Below, one piece after another: positions 1 through 8,219 of a stretch of 64,000 nucleotides of DNA. This stretch comes from an uncultured Alphaproteobacteria bacterium (GTDB taxonomy: Bacteria; Pseudomonadota; Alphaproteobacteria; Rs-D84): assembly GCA_949878575.1 (NCBI GenBank), contig CATLAX010000001.1, positions 446,220 through 510,219 of the forward strand, in the 5' to 3' direction. The first letter of the stretch is position 1; the number at the start of each line of letters is the position of its first letter. The notes under the pieces are model-generated. The model was not told where the DNA came from. It saw only the letters and a list, made by a program, of their open reading frames with translations, and did no database searches. Both the position numbers and the translations under genes were made by a program.

Positions 1-5
1 ATGCA

Positions 6-1667
6 ATGTACAGTGCCACCGTGGGCGAACAGGCGATAAAAAACGACACCAGTGCGGCTGCAAACACATTAAGCGAGATTGGTGAATTGTTGTCAGGCAA
101 AAAAAAGGCGGATGCTTCAAATAATTCCGGGACATCGCTGGGGATTTTATCGTTGGATTTGACGGACGGTTTGGATGATATTTGGAGCGGTGGTGGCTCT
201 TCCCTGTTTGAAACATCCGCCGGCCAGGATTTAAGCACACTGGAGGGACAGAAACTGTTCAATTCCGCCAACAACCAGTGTTTGAAGTTGGTTGCGGAAT
301 CGTGTGAGAACAACGCGGTGCTGACCATGGCGCGCAGTGCGTACAATATTTTGATAACCCAAGACTGCAATGCGTATGAAAAGAAAATAAACAGCCAAAA
401 AGAAACTGTTGCAAAAACAGCGCGCGAGGCGGAAAAAATATTGCGCGACGCCCGTTTGGAAGAATATCGCGCCCATAATTCCGCCGATGTTAACGAATGT
501 ATTGCAAAGGTAAAAAGCGCCCTGACCCAGGAAACGGCATGCGGTGCAAATTATAAAAGATGCATGGATTACAGCGGTGCGTATATTGATGTAAATACCG
601 GCGAGGCTATTTATTCACCGCGGTTGTTTGAATTGACTGATATGATAATTCTTAACGGCGGATCCGATGTATTGGGGGCGAATCCGCGCTTTGCCCAGTT
701 TTTGGATTCAAAAAAGATGTTTGCGACAGCTGCACTGGATACGTGCCGCGACATATCAGATATTGTATGGCAGGAATTTAAGCGCAGCGCCCTGATAGAA
801 ATCGCCCAGGCCCAGGATGCAAAAATAGAAGAAATAAAGTCAACATGTGTCAGCACGATGGCGGAATGTTACGATACGCAGTCCGGTGCGTTAAAATCTT
901 TTGACAATACGACCAGTCAATATTCCGGTGCGACGGCGGCATATGCGGCCCGCTCAATGTGCCAGGACAAGGTTGCCGCGTGCGCGGCGCTGTATGCGGG
1001 GCCGAATGACACCCAGTGCCAGTTTGATGCAAACGGACGTCTGACGAACGGGGCGACATGCGGATTAAAGGCATTGGTTGATTTTGTGCAGACCGTTGAC
1101 AATGTGCGCGTGGCAGAGGGATGCGATACCGCCCTGACCAACTATGTCACAGACCTGTGTACGCCGAATGGTGACAAACAGCAGTATCCGTGGAATTGCC
1201 GCCTGATGTCAAAGAGTGATTTGGAGGCCAACCTGCGGGGGCGTGCGAATATGTATTGCAAGGATCCGGCAACCGGCAATATTGACGAGGCGGTTGTAGG
1301 CGACACGATTGACCGCCTGATAAGTGAGGTGGAAACGTCTTTGTATGAATTGATGGAAGAGCAATGCGAAAGCGATGAAATAAGCGGGCTGTGGGTTGAC
1401 AAGGATGATGCGGCTGGCGAAACCCGCGAGCAGGCCTTTTACACCACGGTATTCAATAATTCTAATTCGTCTGTTGCGGACGACCGCGGTGTATGTATTC
1501 AAAATACGGTAAAATATCAATGCATGGCCCAGGATGATGCGACGGGCGGAAAAGGATACGCCAAATTTGTTCCGGCCACCAACACCTGCGACTTTACTGT
1601 GGAATGGTATCAGATACAATGCAGTAAGTTGGGTGGATATTGGGAAAACAATATGTGTTATATATAA
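6..1667 (+). CDS. Cysteine-rich hypothetical protein, probably truncated at its 5' end by the window edge
   Basis: 553-aa ORF; frame open to the window start, no RBS or signal peptide visible at the first Met; many Cys residues. Confidence 0.7.
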   Translation: MYSATVGEQAIKNDTSAAANTLSEIGELLSGKKKADASNNSGTSLGILSLDLTDGLDDIWSGGGSSLFETSAGQDLSTLEGQKLFNSANNQCLKLVAESCENNAVLTMARSAYNILITQDCNAYEKKINSQKETVAKTAREAEKILRDARLEEYRAHNSADVNECIAKVKSALTQETACGANYKRCMDYSGAYIDVNTGEAIYSPRLFELTDMIILNGGSDVLGANPRFAQFLDSKKMFATAALDTCRDISDIVWQEFKRSALIEIAQAQDAKIEEIKSTCVSTMAECYDTQSGALKSFDNTTSQYSGATAAYAARSMCQDKVAACAALYAGPNDTQCQFDANGRLTNGATCGLKALVDFVQTVDNVRVAEGCDTALTNYVTDLCTPNGDKQQYPWNCRLMSKSDLEANLRGRANMYCKDPATGNIDEAVVGDTIDRLISEVETSLYELMEEQCESDEISGLWVDKDDAAGETREQAFYTTVFNNSNSSVADDRGVCIQNTVKYQCMAQDDATGGKGYAKFVPATNTCDFTVEWYQIQCSKLGGYWENNMCYI

Positions 1668-1684
1668 AAACATGGTAAAATTTT

Positions 1685-2869
1685 ATGAAAATGACAAATA
1701 AATTTCTTTTTTCTGTGTTTTTAGTGCTTGTTGCCGGGCCGGCCTTTGCCAAGGGGAAAGAGGCGAACAACATGCTGGACAGCTGGGGCGGTGCGGCAAT
1801 GTCGTATTGTTCATCCCACAATATAGATGATGCGTGCATAGGAAACAGCCTTGGCGGATGCAAAAACTGGAATAACGGTGCGCGGTCGCCAAACAGGGGT
1901 ACCTCAGATGATGAAATGGCGACGTTGATGCTGGTGGCGCGCGATATAAATGAGAACGGTGCCAAGTTTTGCGTAACCCAGGTTCAGGGGGCGAACAAAA
2001 ACAAGGGAAACGCATGGACGGTGTATTATAATCCGAATGGAAATATTACCAAATGTTTTTGGCTGTGCAAAGACGGACACAGCGGGGACGGATGCGGCGG
2101 TGGGGTTGCAACGACGTGTGATTCCGGAACGATATTAAAAAAAGATTTTGCAACATACAAACTGGCCACAAGTTCATCAGCCCCCAGTGTTGAAGGTGAA
2201 ATAGCAATGTTTCACTGGGATCACAATAAGGGGTGCGGCGTACATAAAAAACAAGAACACGACATGATTCTGGCTGTTTCCGGATGGACGCCGTCGGGCC
2301 ATGGCGCGTTTGTTAGACCGACGGTTGTTCGTGCCGAACGCAGCGGCTGGAAAGACATGGTTTCAACAGCCACAATGTGGTTTGCGGGAACTCCGACATT
2401 GCTGTGTAAAACGGGGTATAAGCCAAACGGCGGCCAGACTGATTGCGAGCCGATTAATAAAACGGAATGTGATAAAAACTCTTTGTGCCCCAGTTGGGCC
2501 GACGGCGGTTTTGATGCGACAAAGCATGTTTTAAAAGACAAGGATGGATGTTTTGAATATCGCTGTTCTGCCGCCGGGACCGCATTTGCATCAACAACCG
2601 ACCGCAGTTGTGTTGAATGTACCGGCGATAACCGTGTCGGTGTACCGGATGCCACCGGGGTTTGTGTAAAATGTCAGGTAGGCAAGATTTTTGACAATAA
2701 TTATCCGTCGTCCGGATACTGCAGGGATGCGGCAGAATATTCAACAAACGCCCTGTCTTTTGGAACCGGCAACAACAGAAACACGGAACTTAGCCGCCAG
2801 TGCTGGACAAAAATAGAACCGGATGAATACAAGGACTGTGTTACCGGTACAAATAAAACAGGCAAATAA
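1685..2869 (+). CDS. Secreted cysteine-rich protein
   Basis: 394-aa ORF with signal peptide (MKMTNKFLFSVFLVLVAGPAFA), many Cys; followed by a hairpin terminator. Confidence 0.75.
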   Translation: MKMTNKFLFSVFLVLVAGPAFAKGKEANNMLDSWGGAAMSYCSSHNIDDACIGNSLGGCKNWNNGARSPNRGTSDDEMATLMLVARDINENGAKFCVTQVQGANKNKGNAWTVYYNPNGNITKCFWLCKDGHSGDGCGGGVATTCDSGTILKKDFATYKLATSSSAPSVEGEIAMFHWDHNKGCGVHKKQEHDMILAVSGWTPSGHGAFVRPTVVRAERSGWKDMVSTATMWFAGTPTLLCKTGYKPNGGQTDCEPINKTECDKNSLCPSWADGGFDATKHVLKDKDGCFEYRCSAAGTAFASTTDRSCVECTGDNRVGVPDATGVCVKCQVGKIFDNNYPSSGYCRDAAEYSTNALSFGTGNNRNTELSRQCWTKIEPDEYKDCVTGTNKTGK

Positions 2870-2895
2870 AAAATCCCCGAACCGGGGATTTTTTT
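2870..2895. terminator. Rho-independent terminator, possibly bidirectional
   Basis: AAATCCCCG-AA-CCGGGGATTTTTTT between convergent genes. Confidence 0.8.
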
Positions 2896-3307
2896 ATGAT
2901 ATGCCGTTCAGCGTTTTTAGCAGTTTCATTATTGTCATGCGTGTTTCGTCCGTCGGCAGTTTCCAGTACAGATTGATAAGCTGCAAAGACTCGTTCTTGC
3001 CCAGCGGGTCGTCCGCGGCCTGTTCCACTACGTGTAACGAGCGGCTGGCGCGGGTTTCTTCGGGCATGTTTCCCGGCAGACCGGTAAAAAAGAATGATAC
3101 CGGCGTTTCCAGCAGTGTGCTAAGTTCAAACAAGCGTGCGGCAGAAACACGATTCCCCGCCGTTTCATACTTTTGTATCTGTTGAAATGTCACCCCGCAT
3201 TTTTTTGCCAGGTCTTTTTGTGACAGGCCCATCATTGTGCGTCTTAATTGTAACCGCTGGCCTATATGTTCATCAACCGCCGTGGGGGTAAAGGCTTTAC
3301 CACTCAT
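2894..3307 (-). CDS. XRE-family HTH transcriptional regulator
   Basis: LRRTMMGLSQKDLAKKCGVTFQQIQKYETAGNRVSAARLFELSTLL, classic Cro/C1 HTH. Confidence 0.9.
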   Translation of the reverse strand: MSGKAFTPTAVDEHIGQRLQLRRTMMGLSQKDLAKKCGVTFQQIQKYETAGNRVSAARLFELSTLLETPVSFFFTGLPGNMPEETRASRSLHVVEQAADDPLGKNESLQLINLYWKLPTDETRMTIMKLLKTLNGIS

Positions 3308-3442
3308 CTTTTCATCTCCAGTACAATCTATGACATATGATATTTATCCTATTTATACAATTTTTCTTTTTCTTTTGCAATCAAAAAACTGTTGTGATAA
3401 CGTTGCCAGATGATGGAAAAATACAGAAAAATGGGGGAATTT

Positions 3443-4918
3443 ATGACAAAACCAGTTGTTTTATGTATTATGGACGGGGTGGGTATAAACCCCGATGCTG
3501 CGCACAATGCCGTGGCAATGGCAAAAATGCCTTTTTTTAACGATTTATTGAAAAAGTATCCGCATTCAATATTGAATGCCAGCGGGCCTGCGGTTGGTCT
3601 GCCGGATGGGACAATGGGTAACTCAGAGGTGGGGCATATAACGATGGGGGCCGGCCGGGTCGTGAATCAGTTCCTGCGTCGTTTTCAGATAGAAAACTGG
3701 GATGAAAACGTTGCCCTGCGCGATTTTATCGCGGATGTAAAGGCCCGTGGCGGCATTGTTCATTTTGCCGGCATGATGTCAGACGGACGCGTGCATTCAA
3801 ATCTGGATGACATGATTTTGATTATGCGGCGCGTGCTGGACGCCGGGTTGCGTCTGTGTATTCATTTTATTGCGGACGGGCGTGACACCCTGCCCCAGTC
3901 CGCGCCGGAATATATTGCGGCGTTGCAGCGTGCACTGGCGCCGTATCTGGCCGATGGACGCGCGTTTTTCGGCACTGTTTCCGGTCGCTATTACGCGATG
4001 GACAGAAATCAGAATCTGGATCGTACAGAGCTGGCGTTCAATGCCATTGCGTGCGCAAAATCAGAATTTACCGCCCCGACAATTGACGATGCGCTGCGCG
4101 ATGCGTACGGGCGCGGGGAAACGGATGAGTTCATAAAGCCGACCGTTATTGACGGTGATGTCGCCATTACGGACCGTGACGGATTTTTGTTCGGAAACTA
4201 TCGCAGCGACCGTGCCCGTCAGATTGTGCGTGCAATGCTGCAGACCGGTGCGCGCATGCTGTGTTTTTCACAATACGGCGAGGGATTGAACGAGCACTGC
4301 CCCGCCCTGTTGCCGGATGTGCCGGTAAAAAACACGCTGGGGGATGTTCTGGCGGCGGCCGGTAAATCACAGCTGCGTATTGCGGAAACAGAAAAATATA
4401 ATCATGTGACGTACTTTTTTGATGCAGAGCGAAATATAGAATTTCCACATTCTGAGAAAGTGCTGATTGCATCACCGGATGTTGCTACGTTTGACATGAA
4501 ACCGGAAATGTCCGCGATAGAGATTACGGATGCGTTGCTGCCCAAACTGGCCCTGTTTGATGTTGTTGTCTTAAACTATGCCAACGGGGACATGGTCGGC
4601 CATACAGGTAACGAGGCAGCAACCGTTAAGGCAATGGAAACACTGGATGCGCAACTGGCCCGGTTGGTGCCGGCGGTGTTGAAACTGGGTGGGACCGTTT
4701 TAATCACTGCAGATCATGGAAACGCCGAAAAGCTGTGGGATGACGAAAACAATGTCGCCTGGACTGCGCACACAACAAACCCTGTAAACTTTATTGTGGC
4801 GTCAAATGAAGCGCACACGGTTCATGACGGCGGTCTGGCCGATATTGCGCCGACTATATTAAAGCTGGCGAATATCGCCGTTCCGGCGGATATGACCGGA
4901 AAGTCTTTGATTGATTAA
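3443..4918 (+). CDS. gpmI: 2,3-bisphosphoglycerate-independent phosphoglycerate mutase
   Basis: MTKPVVLCIMDGVGINPDAAHNAV...GNSEVGHITMGAGR...TADHGNAEKLWD; start set after GGGGGAATTT RBS, inside track ORF 3410-4918. Confidence 0.95.
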   Translation: MTKPVVLCIMDGVGINPDAAHNAVAMAKMPFFNDLLKKYPHSILNASGPAVGLPDGTMGNSEVGHITMGAGRVVNQFLRRFQIENWDENVALRDFIADVKARGGIVHFAGMMSDGRVHSNLDDMILIMRRVLDAGLRLCIHFIADGRDTLPQSAPEYIAALQRALAPYLADGRAFFGTVSGRYYAMDRNQNLDRTELAFNAIACAKSEFTAPTIDDALRDAYGRGETDEFIKPTVIDGDVAITDRDGFLFGNYRSDRARQIVRAMLQTGARMLCFSQYGEGLNEHCPALLPDVPVKNTLGDVLAAAGKSQLRIAETEKYNHVTYFFDAERNIEFPHSEKVLIASPDVATFDMKPEMSAIEITDALLPKLALFDVVVLNYANGDMVGHTGNEAATVKAMETLDAQLARLVPAVLKLGGTVLITADHGNAEKLWDDENNVAWTAHTTNPVNFIVASNEAHTVHDGGLADIAPTILKLANIAVPADMTGKSLID

Positions 4919-4921
4919 AAC

Positions 4922-4945
4922 AAGCGCCCCTTTTCGGGGCGTTTT
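4922..4945 (+). terminator. gpmI terminator
   Basis: GCGCCCC-TTTT-CGGGGCGTTTTT. Confidence 0.85.
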
Positions 4946-4952
4946 TAATCGC

Positions 4953-4981
4953 TTGTGTTAATTTTGTAATTTATGTATAAT
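4953..4981 (+). promoter_or_regulatory. Candidate housekeeping promoter
   Basis: TTGTGT-N17-TATAAT; predicted start about 4988, about 250 nt upstream of the next ORF. Confidence 0.6.
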
Positions 4982-4987
4982 TTTATT

Positions 4988-5195
4988 GTCAATGGGATTT
5001 CCGTTGATGGGGTGTAACGACCCGGTGCAAGCGTTGGAGCAGATAACAACGGTGTTTTTTTGCACCGTTTTTACTGTTGTGACGGAATCATCTCCTGGCC
5101 ATTGGTCAGGAGGGTTGTGAAATATTCAATACACAGCACAATTCTTGCAATTGTCGTTAACCTCCTGACCACCACTTTAAATGGTGGTTTTTCCG
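4988..5195 (+). ncRNA. Structured leader or ncRNA candidate with mutually exclusive stems and two terminator-like hairpins (unassigned)
   Basis: CCGTTG(5001-5006)/CAACGG(5047-5052) competes with ACGGTG(5049-5054)/CACCGT(5063-5068)+TTTT; CTCCTGGCC/GGTCAGGAG hairpin competes with GGTCAGGAGG/CCTCCTGACC; final ACCACCA-CTTTAAA-TGGTGGTTTTT terminator. Confidence 0.5.
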
Positions 5196-5235
5196 TATTG
5201 TATATATGCCGCATTAAAAGGGGGGGAAAACAAAA

Positions 5236-6357
5236 ATGTGTAAAATTGTGGCCGTGTGTGTTTTTGTTGTGTTGTGTGCGTCGGCGTGGGGCAGTAATTG
5301 CAATATCGGTGAATATGCCAAAGATGACGATTGTGTGGCGTGTCCCGGCGGCTATCCGTACAGCGTGCCAAATGCGGCCAGTGCAAACGATTGTTATTTA
5401 ATTACGGATGCCGGAAAATATGTGGCCGCCGCCGGTGCGCCGGAAAGCTTGTGTCCGGAAAATTATTATTGTCCCGGCGCAGCCCCGGTGTTTTATGATT
5501 TAAAAGACAGGTTTCAACCCATAGAGTACTTAAAAAGCACGGGGACGCAGTATATAGATACGGGAATTGTGTTAGGTTCAGACGTTGATACGAAGATGGT
5601 TTTTGAAAATGGACGCGTTGGGGGTGATCAGGCGCTGTTTGGGGTGTACGGGGCAAATAAAAGCTATTGGTTAAACGGATATAATAATATGGCCTATATC
5701 AGATACAATGAATATCGCCCGGTAGCGGAATCTAAGGGAGTTTTGCCGGTGGACGTTAAGCTGGTGCTGGAAATAAAACATGGCGACTGGATTTTGGATG
5801 GAAAAACATTATATTCAAATTCCGGCGAGTTTACCACGGGCCGTTCCGGATATTTGTTCGCATTTAACCGCGAAGATGACGGCAACAAATGGCCTCATAA
5901 ATCTTTGAAGGTTTATTCATTTGTGCAATGGCGCAATGGCACAGAGGTAATAAATTTGATTCCCGTATACGATTCCGTAAGGGATGAATGCGGTATGTTT
6001 GATGTCCTCTCAGGTAAATTTTTTGTAAATATCGGTACCGGAAAATTTGAATGCGGCCCCGTGACAGAAAATGTTGTCGGGCCTGACGGCGCGGCGTCTT
6101 GTGCGGCGGTAACAGATAATGTCGCGCCATATTCGCCGCACGGTTCAGAAGATGCGGCGGACTGTGGCCGTGTTTTGCTGTTTTCCGGCAATTACAAGTT
6201 ATACCTGCGGCCGGTGTCCCGCACAACGCACAGCTTAAAAGTAAAATTTGGCGACAAGATATTTTATGGCGACAGTACGGATTATGAATGCGGGCGCCTG
6301 CGTGTCATGTATGACGGAAAAACTATGTCCGTATGCAATATGGATGCGGATATTTAG
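5236..6357 (+). CDS. Secreted cysteine-rich protein with LamG/concanavalin-like segment
   Basis: Signal peptide MCKIVAVCVFVVLCASAWG; CPENYYCPG motif; FQPIEYLKSTGTQYIDTGI LamG-like entry. Confidence 0.7.
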   Translation: MCKIVAVCVFVVLCASAWGSNCNIGEYAKDDDCVACPGGYPYSVPNAASANDCYLITDAGKYVAAAGAPESLCPENYYCPGAAPVFYDLKDRFQPIEYLKSTGTQYIDTGIVLGSDVDTKMVFENGRVGGDQALFGVYGANKSYWLNGYNNMAYIRYNEYRPVAESKGVLPVDVKLVLEIKHGDWILDGKTLYSNSGEFTTGRSGYLFAFNREDDGNKWPHKSLKVYSFVQWRNGTEVINLIPVYDSVRDECGMFDVLSGKFFVNIGTGKFECGPVTENVVGPDGAASCAAVTDNVAPYSPHGSEDAADCGRVLLFSGNYKLYLRPVSRTTHSLKVKFGDKIFYGDSTDYECGRLRVMYDGKTMSVCNMDADI

Positions 6358-6803
6358 TTCTTAGTGCGGCGGCGGCGAAAAAAATCCCGCAGCATTTGTG
6401 CCGATGCATCCGCATGTTCCGGAATTTGTGTTACTTTCGGGTGCCACAGATGGCGGTCTGTTTCAAAGATTTTTGCATTGGATGTTATGCCCCCGCCCTT
6501 TTCATCCGCGGTGGCAAAATATATGTGACGAATCCGCGCAAAAGATATGGCCGTTGCGCACATTGCACACGGTTCCAGTGATACGTATATGTCGCATTCG
6601 TCCAGAAATTTTTGGCCCAGTTTTTTACACGCCCTGTTTATCGCCACAATTTCCGCATGCAGTGTCGGGTTTCTTTGCTGCTGCACCTTGTTTTCGCCGC
6701 GTGCGATGATGCGGCCGTTTTGCACGATAACTGCGCCTATCGGTACATCGTCGTGTTCTGCGGCGCGCCGGGCCAAAATTAAAGCTTGTTTCATAAAATC
6801 CAT
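6354..6803 (-). CDS. tadA: tRNA-specific adenosine deaminase
   Basis: HAEIVAINRA and LEPCAMCATAI zinc deaminase motifs. Confidence 0.92.
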   Translation of the reverse strand: MDFMKQALILARRAAEHDDVPIGAVIVQNGRIIARGENKVQQQRNPTLHAEIVAINRACKKLGQKFLDECDIYVSLEPCAMCATAISFARIRHIYFATADEKGGGITSNAKIFETDRHLWHPKVTQIPEHADASAQMLRDFFRRRRTKN

Positions 6804-6820
6804 GCGATAAAGTATATATT

Positions 6821-7363
6821 ATGGATTCAAAATTGCAAATCATTTCCGGGGAATTTCGCGGACGCAAACTGCGCCTGCCCCGCGATGCGCGGCCCACCCA
6901 GAACCGGGCGCGCGTGGCGCTGTTTAATATGCTGCAATCGTTGAATGTTGTGCCAAATGTTGTCTGGGACACCTTTGCCGGCAGTGGCGCCTTTGGGATT
7001 GAGTGTTTGTCACGCTGGGGTGGATGCCGTGTTTTGTTTACAGATGTTGCACCGGCGACCGTGCGGGCAAATCTGGCGGCGTTGAACATCGGCGCGCGTG
7101 CATCCGTTGTTGCCGGTGATGCGGTGGCAGAGACATCAAAATGCGCCGCCAATGCCGATTTGATATTTATAGATCCGCCGTACGCCATGTCGGATTTGGG
7201 CGCTGCCGTGTTAAAAAAGGCGGCGGCCGTATGCGGGGCCGGTACTATTGTCATATGGGAACAGGATGACGCGGCGGCCGCAATGCCGGATGTGGAAAAA
7301 TGGGAAATTCTGCGGGACAAACGGTACGGGCGCGCCCGCTTTATTATCATGCGGCGCATGTAA
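6821..7363 (+). CDS. rsmD: 16S rRNA (guanine966-N2)-methyltransferase
   Basis: ISGEFRGRKLRLP...RPTQNRARVALFNML...FIDPPYAM. Confidence 0.9.
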   Translation: MDSKLQIISGEFRGRKLRLPRDARPTQNRARVALFNMLQSLNVVPNVVWDTFAGSGAFGIECLSRWGGCRVLFTDVAPATVRANLAALNIGARASVVAGDAVAETSKCAANADLIFIDPPYAMSDLGAAVLKKAAAVCGAGTIVIWEQDDAAAAMPDVEKWEILRDKRYGRARFIIMRRM

Positions 7364-7470
7364 ATTAATAAAAACCTTGATTTTTCAAAATATTTGGTAA
7401 ATAATTGCGTCTGCGCGGCACCCTTGGAGGTCGCGTGGAAAACAAACAAATGCTATAAAAGGATATAAAA

Positions 7471-8091
7471 ATGGCAATCAATTTAAATGCAGAGATTCGC
7501 AGTGTTGCCGGCAAGGGGGCCGCACGCAGCATCCGCAACAACAAAAACATCCCCGCTGTTATTTATGGTGAAAAAAAGGCGCCGGTCGCGATTGAATTGA
7601 ACGGGCGTGACTTTGAATTGTTAATCAGAACACCGGGTTTGCGGACAAAATTGTTTCAAATTAAAACAGCAAACGGCGTTGAAGACGCAATGCTGATGGA
7701 TATTCAATATCATCCTGTAACCGATGCCGTTATTCACGCAGACTTTAAACGTATTGATGTTAAAAAGCCTGTCAACGTTGTTGTTCCGGTTGAGGTTGTA
7801 AATGCCGAACTGTCCAAGGGACTGAAACTGGGTGGCGTGTTGAACTTTGCCGTACGTAAGGTTGCATTGCGCGGCTTGGTTGACGCGATACCTGAAAAAA
7901 TCACGATAGATTTGTCGGCGCTTACCATCGGCGACGTGGTTCACGGAACAGATCTGACTTTGCCAAAGGGTATTGAACTGGGCCTGCACCAGGCGGATTT
8001 GGCATTTGTTACCATTGGCGGTAAAATGCCGGAAGAAGCGGATGCTGCAAAACCTGCGGCGGCCGCGGCGGCTGCGCCTGCAAAGAAATAA
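7471..8091 (+). CDS. rplY: 50S ribosomal protein L25/Ctc
   Basis: NLNAEIRSVAGKGAARSIRNNKNIPAVIYGEKK...IQYHPVTDAVIHADFKRID. Confidence 0.93.
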   Translation: MAINLNAEIRSVAGKGAARSIRNNKNIPAVIYGEKKAPVAIELNGRDFELLIRTPGLRTKLFQIKTANGVEDAMLMDIQYHPVTDAVIHADFKRIDVKKPVNVVVPVEVVNAELSKGLKLGGVLNFAVRKVALRGLVDAIPEKITIDLSALTIGDVVHGTDLTLPKGIELGLHQADLAFVTIGGKMPEEADAAKPAAAAAAAPAKK

Positions 8092-8111
8092 TGGTTTGCA
8101 GCATATAATAA

Positions 8112-8137
8112 AAATCGCCCGTTTGGGCGATTTTTTT
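8112..8137 (+). terminator. rplY terminator
   Basis: AAATCGCCCGTTTGGGCGATTTTTTT. Confidence 0.85.
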
Positions 8138-8156
8138 GTTATTTTTTTCCTGTGGT

Positions 8157-8185
8157 CTTGAAATGCTTTTTCGTGTTCACTATAT
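8157..8185 (+). promoter_or_regulatory. Candidate RpoH-type (heat-shock) promoter for dnaK
   Basis: CTTG-N18-ACTATAT; one mismatch to the alphaproteobacterial CTTG-N17/18-CYTATNT pattern. Confidence 0.6.
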
Positions 8186-8219
8186 CACATGCAAACAGAG
8201 ATTTAGCAAGGAGTGAAAA

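Noticed and set aside
4988-5195. Assignment as 6S RNA, SRP RNA or a named riboswitch
   Set aside because: No match to the conserved motifs I can recall for those classes; kept only as an unassigned structured RNA.
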